Source: Parietichytrium sp. I65-24A
Taxonomy: Eukaryota; Sar; Bigyra; Thraustochytrida; Thraustochytriidae
DNA: 46,085 nucleotides
Reading direction: 5' to 3'
Assembly (NCBI GenBank): GCA_012862575.1
Contig: BLSF01000131.1
Location: 1-46,085, forward strand
Shown piece after piece: positions 30,049-40,277 of this stretch. Positions within the stretch are counted from its first letter, which is position 1. Every line of letters starts with the position of its first letter. Position numbers and translations under genes: made by a program. Below the pieces are notes generated by a model. It saw only the letters and a program-made list of their open reading frames with translations, had not been told where the DNA came from and did no database searches.

Positions 30049-30112
30049 GAGAACCAAGTACCAAGAACCAAGAATCTCGAGAACCGAGAACTGACTGTGA
30101 GAACCGTGAACC
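30049..30112 (+). repeat. Degenerate GAGAACC array
   Basis: Imperfect AGAACC units, interrupted by one copy of the dispersed ACTGACTGTGAG core. Confidence 0.7.
30090..30101 (-). promoter_or_regulatory. Dispersed motif, copy 6
   Basis: ACTGACTGTGAG, an exact 12-base core, but without the GTAC flanks and embedded in the GAGAACC array. Confidence 0.4.
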
Positions 30113-30289
30113 TTGCCATTACCGATACTATTACATGTCCTAGTACGACAAGAAACTCATCACACACCCCCAAGACCCTAGCGTAAGTGGTAATCAGGCT
30201 AGGTTTGCTCTACCCTCTCACGAGATGTGACGAGATTAGAAAAAAGAAAAACGAAAAAAGAAAAAGAGAGAGAGAACAGTGGAGCGAGC

Positions 30290-30304
30290 ACTCACAGTCA
30301 GTAC
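30290..30304 (+). promoter_or_regulatory. Dispersed motif, copy 7
   Basis: ACTCACAGTCAGTAC, an exact core, 157 bp upstream of the LRR gene start and followed by TGAGTACTGAGTGTAC. Confidence 0.45.
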
Positions 30305-30461
30305 TGAGTACTGAGTGTACAAGGAGATCCAACTTCGAAGTGCTTCGTATACTTGGTGTTTGCAGAGAGGCGTTGCGCGCAAAGGGTTCCGGAGAGCACC
30401 CAGCACCCAGCACACCTTCCTATGGGTGTTGCTTGCGCCAGCAGTCTGAGAGGTGACAAAG

Positions 30462-33400
30462 ATGGGCAAATACACAGAGATTAAGGTGGCTGGCGTCGAG
30501 TCCACAGTCTGGGCCGCGGAAACGCTGGACGAAGGGCTTGAAGCAGCGGGCCGGGAAGATGCCGTGTGGTGAGTCGGTTGTTTATTTGCTGAGTGCCAGA
30601 GAGAAAGTAGTGAAATGAGTTCCCTGAAATGAGTTGACTTGGTTTCACAGGTTTGGGTGGCCTGACGCGGAGTTTGGATTGAAGATGGGGCCGAGGCAAG
30701 CGGAAAAGATCGCCTTGGCAATCAATGGGAACAAAACGCTTCGAAAGGCTGTGTAAGTGAATAGTTCGGACAATGGCTTTGAGGAAACTTACTTTCGCGA
30801 CGAAGTTTTGTATTTAACTCTGGAGACATTCTTGTGACATTGTCGTGTTCTTGGAAATAGTCTAGTCGAAAACAAGATTGGCGACGAAGGAGCATCAGCG
30901 ATTGGTCTTGCGTTGGAGCGAAACACTGTGCTGACTGTGTTGGAGTACGTGCGACTTTGACGCCGATTTTGTGAAACAAGTTAAACACTTGTCTATGCTC
31001 TGGAGCTGACACTATCTTGCTGCGTTTCTTTCTTGAAATAGTCTTCGGCAAAATGGAATCGGCGTTGAAGGAGCAACAGCGATTGGTCGCGCGCTTGAGA
31101 AGAACGCTGTGCTGACTTTTTTGGGGTACGTGCGACTTTATGATACCGGTTTCGTGAAAGAAGTTAGCCTTTCTTTTTTTTCTTTTTTTTGTGATTTGCG
31201 GCTGACAGTTTCATTTCTTTTTCGGGAAAAGCCTTGGATTAAACGACATTTGTGCTGGAGGAGCATCAATGATTGGTACGGCGTTGGAGAGGAACACTGT
31301 GCTGACCTCCTTGGAGTACGAATGGTTTTGACACCAATTTTGTGAAAGAAGGAATTTTTAGACCTTGTCCATGCTGTGCAGCTGACAATCTCTTGTCGAA
31401 TTTCTGGGAATAGGCTTGGTGCAAATCAAATTGGGATTGAAGGAGCATCAGCTATTGGTCGCGCGCTGGAGAAGAATGCTGTGCTGACGTCTTTGGAGTA
31501 CGTGTGACTTTGGCACCAGTTTCGTGAAAAACGTTAGCCCTCCGCGCTGTGCGGCTGACAAATTGTTGTCGCATTTCTGGAAACAGTCTTGTCGCAAATG
31601 AAATTGGCGCTGGAGGAGGATCAGCGATTGGTCGCGCGTTGGAAAAGAACACTGCGCTGAGGGTTTTAGAGTACGTGCTTAGGCTTACGGTTCGTGATAT
31701 ACTCAATTTCCTTGACAGACCTTGTTCGTGCTTGGTGGTTGACGGTTCCATGTCTTCTTAATTAATAGTCTTTGGGACAACAATATTGGCGCTGAAGGTG
31801 CATCAGCGATCGGTCTTGCGTTGGAGAAGAACACTGCGCTTACCTTTTTGGAGTACGAGCGGCATTGACACCAGGTTCGTGAATGGAAGTTAGACCTCAT
31901 TTGTGCTTTGTAGTTAACAATTTCTTCTCTTTCTTGAAAATAGTCTTGGAAGGAATGAAATTGGTGCTGAAGGAGCAATAGCGATTGGCTGCGCATTGGA
32001 AAAGTGCACTGCGCTGACTTTCTTGTCGTACGTGCGAGTTTGACTTCTTTCTTGTGGAATACTTCAGAACCTTACTGAACGGTCTCCTGCTTTGCGGCTG
32101 GCGCGATTTCTTGCCGCTTCCCAAAATAACCTTCCTTACAATAACATTGGCGCTGAAGGTGCATCAGCGGGTGTGTGGTTTCTGACGATATTTTTCTCCC
32201 TCTTGAAATTAGGCTTGGAAAGAACGAAATCAACGCTAAAGGGGCATCAGCGATTGGCCTTGCGTTGGAGAGGAACGCTACCCTCGTATCTTTGAAGTGA
32301 GTGTGGCTCTGACAAAGGTCAACAAGCTCATAAACTTGTTTGACGCCGTTTTTCTTTGGTAGCTAACAATTTCATGACTTTTCTGCAAACAGCCTTTCAC
32401 GCAATGGAATTGGCACTGAAGGAGGATCAGCGATCGGTGTTGCTTTAGAAAAGAATGCTTCGCTGACTTCCTTGAAGTACGTGTGACTTTGACACACCTT
32501 CGGGAAATATTGCCGAAATTGTTTTTGCTTTGCGATTGACAATTTCATGTATCTTCTGGAAACAGTCTTGAAGTGAATGACATTCTTGATGAAGGCGGAT
32601 CAGCGATCGGCCGCGCATTGGAGAAGAACACTGCGCTGGCGTCCTTGAAGTACGTGTGACGTTGGCCCCGGCTTTGTGAAATATTGCCGAATTTGATCGT
32701 GCTTTGCGACTGATAACAAGATATCATTTTCTGCGAATAGTCTATCTGCGAATAGTGTTGGCGATAAAGGAGCACAAGCAATCGGTCTTGCGTTGAACAA
32801 GAACACTGTGCTGACGTCCCTGAAGTAGGTCTGACGTAGGACCCGGTTCCGCGTATTACTTCAACACATTTAACTGAATCTGTTCGTGCTTTGCGGCTGA
32901 CAATTATATTGGTTTTCTGCAAATAGTCTCGGAAGGAATGGAATCAGTGCTGAAGGAGCATCAGCGATCGGCCGCGCGTTGGAGGAGAACATTGCGCTGA
33001 CTTCTTTGAAGTACGTTTGACTTTGACACCGGCTTCGTTAAGAAGTTACGCAACCTTACGACCTTTTTTCTTGCTTTGTGGGTAATAATTTCTTGTCTTC
33101 TGGAAACAGTTTTCGAGGGAATGCAACTGGCACTGAAGGAACATCAGCAATCGCTTTTGCGTTGGAGAAGAATATTGCCCTGACTCAATTGGAGTATGTG
33201 TCACAGTGACTTCAGTTTCGTGAAAGGGGTTACGTTTCTTTACGTGCATAGGCGTGCTTTGTGGCTGACAATATCTTGCATCTCTGGAAACAGTCTTCAA
33301 GGGAATCGAATTGGTGTTGAAGGAGTATCAGCGCTCGCTCTTGCGTTGGAGAAGAACACTGCGCTGACTTCCTTGTCGTACGTGTGGCTTTGGGACCGGT

Positions 33401-33742
33401 CTGGTGTAAGAAGTTGAGAAGCACCTTTATGGCTGACGGTCTGGAGTTGTTTCTTAATCTTAATTAGTCTGCAGTTCAATCGGATTGGCGCTGACGGAGC
33501 GTCAGCGATCGCTCGCGCGTTGGAGAAGAACACTGCGCTGACGTCATTGAAGTACGTGTCTTTTTTTACACCGGTTTGGCACCTTGCCAAACTTTCTCGT
33601 TCTTTATGGCTGATGGTTTTATGCTTTGTTGTAATGAAATAGCCTTTATGGTAATTTGATTCTTGATGGCAAACAATTATTATCAGCGATCAATCGAGCG
33701 CTGCATAAGAACACCTTGCGAACTAATTTGGAGCCCTTGTAG
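30462..33742 (+). CDS. LRR (ribonuclease-inhibitor type) protein, one 28-residue repeat per exon
   Basis: Exons: 30462-30568, 30651-30752, then 30861-30944, 31042-31125, 31232-31315, 31414-31497, 31587-31670, 31769-31852, 31944-32027, 32213-32296, 32393-32476, 32566-32649, 32741-32824, 32927-33010, 33110-33193, 33294-33377, 33468-33551, and 33643-33742. This gives 522 residues in frame to a TAG. The fifteen middle exons are each exactly 84 nt, in the same phase, and encode one repeat of the form LxxNxIGxEGASAIGxALEKNTALTSL, the RI/NLRC3-like leucine-rich repeat. The first two exons encode a 70-residue N-cap; the last encodes a degenerate repeat. No kinase, NACHT or membrane segment is seen. 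Such solenoids bind proteins; the partner is unknown. Donors are mostly GTACGT and acceptors are AATAG or AACAG. Tail-to-tail with the glycosidase-like gene. Confidence 0.9.
30861..33642 (+). repeat. Tandem exon-plus-intron units, about 173-190 bp
   Basis: Not only the 84-nt exons but also the introns are similar: GTACGTG(T/C)GACTTTGACxCC at the start and GCGGCTGACAATTTC about 30 to 40 bases before the acceptor. Whole exon-intron units were therefore duplicated. The CTGAC inside the conserved block is a plausible branch point. Confidence 0.9.
32130..32170 (+). pseudogene. Decayed LRR exon
   Basis: About 13 codons of the usual repeat (NNIGAEGASA core) survive. The expected AG acceptor reads AA, and the second half of the exon together with the first half of the following intron is deleted. 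Keeping it would break the frame, so it is best read as part of the intron 32028-32212. Confidence 0.8.
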
Positions 33743-34008
33743 TTTTGACGCCGGATCTCAGCCGTTCAACGCAAGCTGTCTCCAAAGCCACCTTAAATAA
33801 TGTAAAGTGACAAACCCCACTGATGGACCAATGCCTGGAGCTGGCTGTCGCCTTTTGACGCATAGTTTCCTTGACCTTTAGGTCGTGAGAGTTGAGAAGA
33901 GTCCTGTGTGCAGGCGAAAAGGAAGGTATTGACAAGAAACGAGGCATAAAAAAAGAAAGAAAGAAAGAGTGATATGCGTCAAAAGACTCACGCAACTTTT
34001 ATGAACTG

Positions 34009-36627
34009 CTATTGTCGAGAGGCGCTGCATGCGAGGGATTCGGAGCTAAAGAATGCAACCCCTCCATCGGGAATCTCGCAAGATATGTCGTGGTACTCCC
34101 CGTTTGGGTGTTTCACCATGAGTTGCACCACCTCGGAGACAGCACCATGCACCTGAACGCCGAATCCGAGGTCGCTTACTCTCAGCTGTGAAAAACGGTC
34201 ATTGCTTATTGGCACCCACTTGGTGGTGGCTTCGCCAAGAAATGCCCATCCACCGGGTAATACAGGAGCAATACTATACACCTTGAAGTTGACTCGATCC
34301 GATGGCGGAACTTCAACTGGAAGGCTTAGTGGTTGAAACGGAACATCGAGCTCCCATGCCACGTAGTCTTCAACTTCCATGGCACTAGCGTGTAAATCGC
34401 TCTTTGAAAGCGCAAACGCTGGGCTTGACGCCGACAGATAGATGGAAAAAGTGTATCCAGCCATGCGCGTGAAGGTTGTCCACACTTGATCCCCGTGCTG
34501 GTCTTCAAGACTAGTCTGTGAGCCAGCCCTGAGGAACGATTCGGCGTTGCCGAGGTCTTGAAGGCCGACCTGAGAGAAGAAGGTTTTATCTGTTCGCACG
34601 GCTGGCGCATCGGGGCGCAGCAGTTTGCCATCTTGTGCGCAGGACCGAAGAATGAGTGCCTTATCAAGATTTTCCATCTTATCAGATGGTGCTACTGGGC
34701 CGGTAGACAAGCTGGACACCAAGGCGTGGAGCCTGCTTGCTGGCTCGGACCGTCCGTTGTATCGATCAGGAAAGCTAACGTTTGGGGTCGACCAAAAGTT
34801 GTCTTTTGTTGGCGTGAGGTCGAGGGCCTGCGCAAACATACTGGTGACGCCGACATCGCGCCAGTTGTCGAGGCTGGGACAGTAATCATCTGAAGCACGA
34901 ACTTGGGTCACAGCAGGAGCTTCTAGAGACTGCATGATCTGACGCGGGAGAGCCATGCAGAATTGAATATTGATATTGTGAATTTCTGCGGCTCTTCCGA
35001 GCTGCATGACCCACGTTCGCCCAAGGTCAATGTCCTCCAATAGAGGCGGAAAATTTTCAAACTGGATGTTGAGCCAGTCCTGCTCGTAGACCGTGAGTCC
35101 CCACTTTTTGGCGTCCAGGAAGAGGTCTTCCCAAAACGACTGTTCCACGGGAAGAGCGTAGTCCCCTGAAATCAAAAACTTGTAGTTTCCACCGTTTTGT
35201 TCGGCGTACACATTATTTGCGGACCAGTATCTATTGTGCGCCACGACCTCCCAACCAGTCGCTTCTGTCAGGAAGTTGATGCCCTGCGGGAAGATGTTTG
35301 GCATCGCGCTCCAGTTCTTGACACCCGCTGCGGAACCTTTGTCTGTTCAATGTGGCAGATGGGTTTTTACAATTACAAAAGGTCAGTTCAGTGAGCAAGC
35401 GTGAACGAAAAAACGAACGAACAACAAAGAACATGGCCCTGGACCTTCAACAAAACTTACAATACCACCAGGAATCCATCAACCATTGCCGGAACGGAAT
35501 CCCTGCCGCGTCGGCATAGTCCTTGACGGCAAGGATTGTGTCCTCGTAGTTGAGGCCTTGCTCAGTGTGGTAGTAATAGTAGGCGCCGTTGTCCGTGGAA
35601 AATTGCAGATACTCGAGGGTGATGTCTCGAGCGCGCTTGAGGGAATACATTTTCTTCAAAATGCGGCCCCAATGTAGCATCGCCCTTCTGATCCCATCAG
35701 GGGCTCCGTCGAGTGCAGTTGCTGTCACGATCGTATCCGCGGTGTGCCCCTTGGGAACAGAGGTTACCGAGCCCATGACCCCAAATCCGAGCTCGTTCTT
35801 GGTTCTATCAAACATGCTGGCTGACGACATGAACGAGTTTGCCGGAGAAAACACTACTGCGCACTTTGTGGAGAAAATCACCGCAGGCCCACTCTCGTGA
35901 GCATCCAGAGCCTCCAGGTTGTTGTCGAGTTTTGTGATTTTGTAATGCGTCCCCGTCATGAACCCATGATAACGTAGGATCCCACGTGGAATGTCCTGTA
36001 TATTCTCCCACCGGAAAGCAGGGAACCAGCTCGCCATCCCGGTCTTGCCGCTCTCCCTAGCAGAGCTGGCAGGAAACTGCGTCTTCTGCAAATCGGTCAG
36101 AAACCGTTGTCCAAACACGATGGCATTCGAGCCCTTGTAGCTTCTCTGCACGAGCTCCCACTCCCGTGATTCATCAGCCGACAGCGGGAACACCTGTCTC
36201 TGCTCCTCGAACTCGCCCACATTGTCGGAGCCTGTCACCGCACACTCAAGTTAGCAAACAACCCGTGCGAAGCCCCATCTCATTCCCCATGTCCACTTTC
36301 CCCCATGGCATCAACCATGAACCATCAACCATGAACCATGCATCATGAACCATCATGAATCATGCATCATGAACCATCAACCATCAACCATGAACATCGA
36401 TCCATCCACGTACCTCTCGTCTTTTCAGATTCAAAAAGCCTCTTCAGGTCTGAGTTGCACCACTCATCCTCGTCGCTCCTCGCGCAGGCGTCTCCCAGCG
36501 CTAGCCACGCCTCTTCGTCCACGTACAATTTGCCGTCGTCTCGCACCTCCACTTGGCACGCCCCCAGCGCCCTCCCAACGCTAGCCGCGGCTACCAGAAT
36601 TACTAAGGTCCGCCGTCCTGCGCGCAT
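34009..36627 (-). CDS. Secreted glycoside-hydrolase-like protein (three exons)
   Basis: Model on the minus strand: 36627..36414, 36231..35461, 35342..34009, with introns GTACGT..GACAG and GTAAGT..AACAG; 772 residues in frame throughout. Exon 1 encodes a signal peptide (TLVILVAAASVGRALG) and a Cys-containing N-terminus. The joined second and third exons restore the block SWWYYKGSAAGVKNW across the splice. The centre has STDNGAYYYYHTE, aromatic- and acid-rich stretches (EQDWLNIQF, GRAAEIHNINIQFCMALPR) and alternating strand-helix patterns expected of a TIM-barrel glycosidase. The C-terminal 200 residues look beta-rich. I cannot name the family or the catalytic acids with confidence, and hydrolase activity is an inference. 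The gene is convergent with the LRR gene. Confidence 0.78.
36302..36396. repeat. CATGAACCATCA repeat inside intron 1
   Basis: Imperfect ACCATCAACCATGAACC units fill much of the first intron of the glycosidase-like gene. Several ATGs occur on both strands but no long frame results. Confidence 0.85.
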
Positions 36628-37273
36628 CGTGTTCTCCCCAGCAGATTTACAGATGCACGGTTACCTAGCGAGGACACTTTGCTACGTGGTCCTTGCAATG
36701 CCACTGGTACTCGACAGTCTCGACAGAAACGGTTCTCTTTTCGTTCACTGTTAGTGTCCTGGATGCCGTATTGTGTAGGAGTTGCGTTGGCACCCCCAGT
36801 GGGACTCTTCGGAGACAAATCCGCAGAAATCATGATGAAGATCTTGTGTGGGGTGATTTTGCGAAAGCAAAGAGATAGATTTCCCTGCTTGCTTTTTTAT
36901 GTTGCGAGGTGGACTATTGTGTTCTGTGGACCATCAGACCCGTGGAAAAACATCTGTTGTGCAATTGTGGAGTGTTGCCTTTCTCTCTGTGAACTTTATA
37001 CTTTAGCCTAACGAGAGCTCTTAATCGGTGAATACTTGCGTAGTAGCAATGACCTAACAGGAGGATTAAGAAAATGGACTCTACGATGAAAGCTTATAGT
37101 GTTATTAGCACATGGCATTTTACCCATACTCCTATCCTTCCCACTATCGAGTCCAATAGAAGAGACCTAGTTGGAATGGAGCAATGTATTCGTGTAGCTA
37201 GCTACTAATATACCTGTTTAGTTAGAAAGCGAGACTACGGGACTCTTGAAACTCTTGGGACGCTTCGATTACT

Positions 37274-37290
37274 GTACTGACTGTAAGTAA
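37274..37290 (-). promoter_or_regulatory. Dispersed motif, copy 8
   Basis: GTACTGACTGTAAGTAA, one mismatch from the core, about 0.9 kb upstream of the BPL_N-like gene. Confidence 0.4.
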
Positions 37291-37903
37291 CTTACTAGTA
37301 GTGTATCATCGACATCGACTCGATTGCTCTCAGGAAGAGACACGCTTTTTGAGCTGACATGTACTGACAGTTGATCAGTAGATTGGGCTCTGACAGGGAA
37401 CAATTTTAGTTTTGGATTTAAAACTTAACGTTTTAAATCTACCAGTGCCTACAACCAAAGCTTTACACGTACAAAAATATTACCTTGAACTCAACTCAAT
37501 CAAACAGATCAAAACAATTGCGAAAAATTGAACAGTTCTCCGATCTATGAAACTAATGATATGCACTAGCAAAGGCGCCCACACTAACCAGTCGCCTAAT
37601 CCAACCCTACTCAACCCAAATCGTACTCACCACCGGCCGCCTATCGCTTTCGCTAACCCATCCTAACCCGCTCCTCTACCGCCGCGCTACGCTGCACTAC
37701 GCGACATTTCCTGCGCCCTCCGCCACCGCACGGCGCGTCCACCTCGAGGCCTACCATTCGCCTAACCACCGTACTATCCTGGCCAACAGCTCCGGGCCGG
37801 CGGCGGTCGTAGCAGAGCACCCAAGCATTTGAAAAGGACTGGCACACACAATCAATCAAAGAGACAGCGAGACAAAAAAAGAAAGAAAAGAGAGAGAATT
37901 TAC

Positions 37904-37905
<2 letters not shown>

Positions 37906-37937
<32 letters not shown>
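37906..37937 (+). repeat. (GA)n microsatellite
   Basis: About 16 uninterrupted GA dinucleotides upstream of the BPL_N-like gene, near another GA tract. Confidence 0.95.
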
Positions 37938-37940
<3 letters not shown>

Positions 37941-38182
37941 CATACGGCGGGGACAGGCGCGCCGCGTACGCACAAGTACGCTCCGGCCGTTGCGGGAAAG
38001 GGAAGAAGGGCGCGCGCCGTCGCAGAGCCTCGCACTCTATCGCGGAGTCGCGTGAGGAAGAGGCGAGAAGGGATCCTTTCTGCTCTGCTCAGTTGAGATC
38101 AGGTTCGGAGCGGACACGGAGAACCGGCGCGAGGAGGGAAGGAGGGAAGGAGGGAAGGAGAACCCAAGAACTCAGGAACCGG

Positions 38183-39778
38183 ATGGAGAACCGGATGGAG
38201 AACCGGGACGACGCGGACGGCCAGTGGCAGAACCTGGCCGCGGACACTCGTTCCAAGCTGAAGGTGTTCCGCGAAAGTTCCCGCAACTCTCTGGAGGAAC
38301 TGCGCGAGTCCGCGGACGGCGCGCTCAAGTCCGTCTGGGTCGGCGCGGCTACCTTCAAGCCTAGCAACCGGCTATGGGTCCTCGCGACCGCCGCGCTGGT
38401 GGGCATGGTCTACCTGTTCGCCGTAGCGTCCGTGCTAACACCGGTGGACCGGCAGGCGCGCATGGGCGCGGTGCTGACGTCACCGCGTTACTCTTACCGC
38501 GGGGGCCTATCGGGGCTAGGCGGGGGGCCGCTCTCTGACGAGGACGAGGAGGCGCACGTGCCGATGAAAGGCGCACTGGTGTACCCGCAGTCGAAGCTGA
38601 ACCCTCTGGTGAAGGAGACGCCGCTGGTAGGGCTGGATAGCGGCAAGGCGTACGACCCGAAGAAGGTGCGGTTCCTGGCGCAGACGCGGTGGCCCATCCG
38701 GGTGGCGCTGTATAACGGATTCGGCGCGTCGTCGCGGTCGTGGCGGAACATTCGGCGCGTGTTGCGCTGCGCCAGCAACGCCGTCAACGTCACGCTCATC
38801 AAGAAGGCCAACATGAGCACGCTCAACAGGAAGAACTTTGACATCGTCATCATCCCCGGCGGAGAGGCCGGCCGCATGTACGAGTGGCACGACCGCCACC
38901 ACGCCAGCATGAAGAACGCAATTCGCAACTTTTTGCACAGCGGCGGCGGCTACATGGGCTTCTGCGCCGGCGCATATCTGGCGCGCACGCTGGCCATAAC
39001 GCCGTTTAAGCGCGCGTCTAACACGCTGGGCGTGGGCTGGTTCTCGCAGGTGGAGGCGTCCAAGTGGTTCCTGGACTCGGCAGAGTCGCTGTTCCCAGTG
39101 GACGACAACTCGCTCAACTCGAACAGGCTGTTCTATGCCAACGGACCCATCTTCCAGGAGGCTGGAACCAAGCAGTACCCGTACATGAAGAACCCGCGCG
39201 TGCTGCTGCGCACGGGAAAGCGCGCGCACGTGCACATCGACCACGGCGGCGGGTCTTCGCGGTCGAGGGACATTCACAGAAAGTACTCGGGCTTGCCGGT
39301 GGTCACGTACAATGAGTTCAGCCGCGGCAAGGTGCTGGTGAGCACGGGGCACCCGGAGTCGAACGTGAACAAGGGCGTCAAGTCGTACCAGATTCAGGGA
39401 TCCATGTGCGATTCCAACTGGGCCAACCTCATCCTGGACATGGTCATGCTCGGAACCAACCGCACCGGGTTCTACTCTGTGCTGCACGGAATGGGCGACA
39501 TGAACCCGCCGCGGTCGGCGCCTGTGGTGCTCGATGACGACGAGGTACCGGAGGGAGAGCCCGAGGACACGGACGAAGAAGGGGCCAGCGTCAGCCCTGA
39601 TCCCGCCGACACGATTGACTCTGTTGCTGACGATCTTGCCGAGGAGGCCACGGGCCAAGATGAAGATGCGGAGGAGGCGGGATTGGAGGCCGTTGCTGAC
39701 GATCTTGGAGCTGATGACAATGCGGACTTTGTCGACAGCGAGGAGGCTGACGGGGCTAGCCTAGTGGAGGAAAATTAG
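38183..39778 (+). CDS. Membrane-anchored BPL_N / class I glutamine-amidotransferase-like protein
   Basis: A 531-residue intronless protein. A short N-terminal tail is followed by a single hydrophobic anchor near residues 72-93 (LWVLATAALVGMVYLF), giving a type II topology. The body from about 175 to 430 is the flavodoxin-like amidotransferase fold named BPL_N after yeast biotin-protein ligase: DIVIIPGGEAG, then GGGYMGFCAGAYLA with the nucleophile-elbow Cys261, and STGHPE with His390 and Glu392 completing a possible triad. The C-terminal 100 residues are very acidic. No biotin-ligase domain is attached, so the activity is unknown. Two ATGs lie in a 12-bp repeat (GGATGGAGAACC); the first, 38183, was chosen, and the second would remove four residues. 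Tail-to-tail with the LRR-TRAF gene. Confidence 0.82.
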   Translation: MENRMENRDDADGQWQNLAADTRSKLKVFRESSRNSLEELRESADGALKSVWVGAATFKPSNRLWVLATAALVGMVYLFAVASVLTPVDRQARMGAVLTSPRYSYRGGLSGLGGGPLSDEDEEAHVPMKGALVYPQSKLNPLVKETPLVGLDSGKAYDPKKVRFLAQTRWPIRVALYNGFGASSRSWRNIRRVLRCASNAVNVTLIKKANMSTLNRKNFDIVIIPGGEAGRMYEWHDRHHASMKNAIRNFLHSGGGYMGFCAGAYLARTLAITPFKRASNTLGVGWFSQVEASKWFLDSAESLFPVDDNSLNSNRLFYANGPIFQEAGTKQYPYMKNPRVLLRTGKRAHVHIDHGGGSSRSRDIHRKYSGLPVVTYNEFSRGKVLVSTGHPESNVNKGVKSYQIQGSMCDSNWANLILDMVMLGTNRTGFYSVLHGMGDMNPPRSAPVVLDDDEVPEGEPEDTDEEGASVSPDPADTIDSVADDLAEEATGQDEDAEEAGLEAVADDLGADDNADFVDSEEADGASLVEEN

Positions 39779-40224
39779 GCGGGCGACGGGCTGTGCTAAT
39801 GTATTGCGGCTTGGGTTCCCTGCTACAGTGCTACAGCAGCTCGGAAAACGGAATCGATGGTCGGGACGAAAGGCCCGAGCCGCGTTTTCGGTGTTGAGCT
39901 GCCAAACACGGACCGTTGCCGTTTATTTTCGTCGGTCGAGTTTGGGAACGATTTTTGCATTTTTTGGTTTCCAAACTTGGCCTCAGGCGCACGTCGCCTG
40001 GCAAATACGTAGTACATTCGCTGTCTCAAGCTCCTTCTATTTGCATTGAAACGGCGAATGTGGGTTCGATCCAATTATACACTTTGCCGATCGGCACACA
40101 AGCGAAAACTTGTCAGGGGAATTTATTTGTTCTTGTTGAATTCGTTGACCAAAGAAGAGAGGATGTTCAAGCACACTTGTATGTACACGACGTTTACGTG
40201 CAGAAGACGAATACTTTCATAAAC

Positions 40225-40242
40225 TTTTTTTTTTTTTTTTTT
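40225..40242 (+). repeat. Poly(T) run
   Basis: Eighteen T followed by GGTTGTTGTTG. Either a simple microsatellite or the A-tail end of an old retro-insertion on the minus strand. Confidence 0.85.
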
Positions 40243-40277
40243 GGTTGTTGTTGTAATACTACTCGGATTTCGAATAG

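Larger units (their letters stand above)
29076..30461. other. Head-to-head intergenic region with minisatellites
   Basis: Upstream of both COG8 and the LRR gene. It holds the GAGAACCC minisatellite (29654-29700), a GTT-rich tract (29825-29872), a degenerate GAGAACC array (30049-30112) with a motif copy inside it (30090), and a second motif copy (30290). No gene supported. Confidence 0.5.
36628..38182. other. Head-to-head intergenic region
   Basis: It contains a motif copy at 37274, a weaker one near 37368, a (GA)n run at 37906-37937 and the purine-rich leader of the next gene. No gene recognised. Confidence 0.5.

Noticed and set aside
30945-33600. Several minus-strand open frames through the LRR array with repeated AVFFSNAR-type segments.
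   Set aside because: They are the antisense of the 84-nt LRR exons; the repeats mirror the plus-strand gene and no independent gene feature is seen.
36302-36396. The repeated ACCATCAACCATGAACC sequence considered as a CRISPR-like or regulatory array.
   Set aside because: Units are short and irregular without spacers, and the stretch lies in an intron; it is a simple satellite.
37829-38182. Upstream in-frame extension of the BPL_N-like gene.
   Set aside because: It translates GA microsatellite and purine-rich leader into Arg/Glu repeats without family similarity; the ATG at 38183 gives a normal N-terminus.
40050-40080. A tRNA B-box-like GTTCGATCC.
   Set aside because: The bases on either side do not form a T-arm, and no acceptor stem or anticodon arm is visible.
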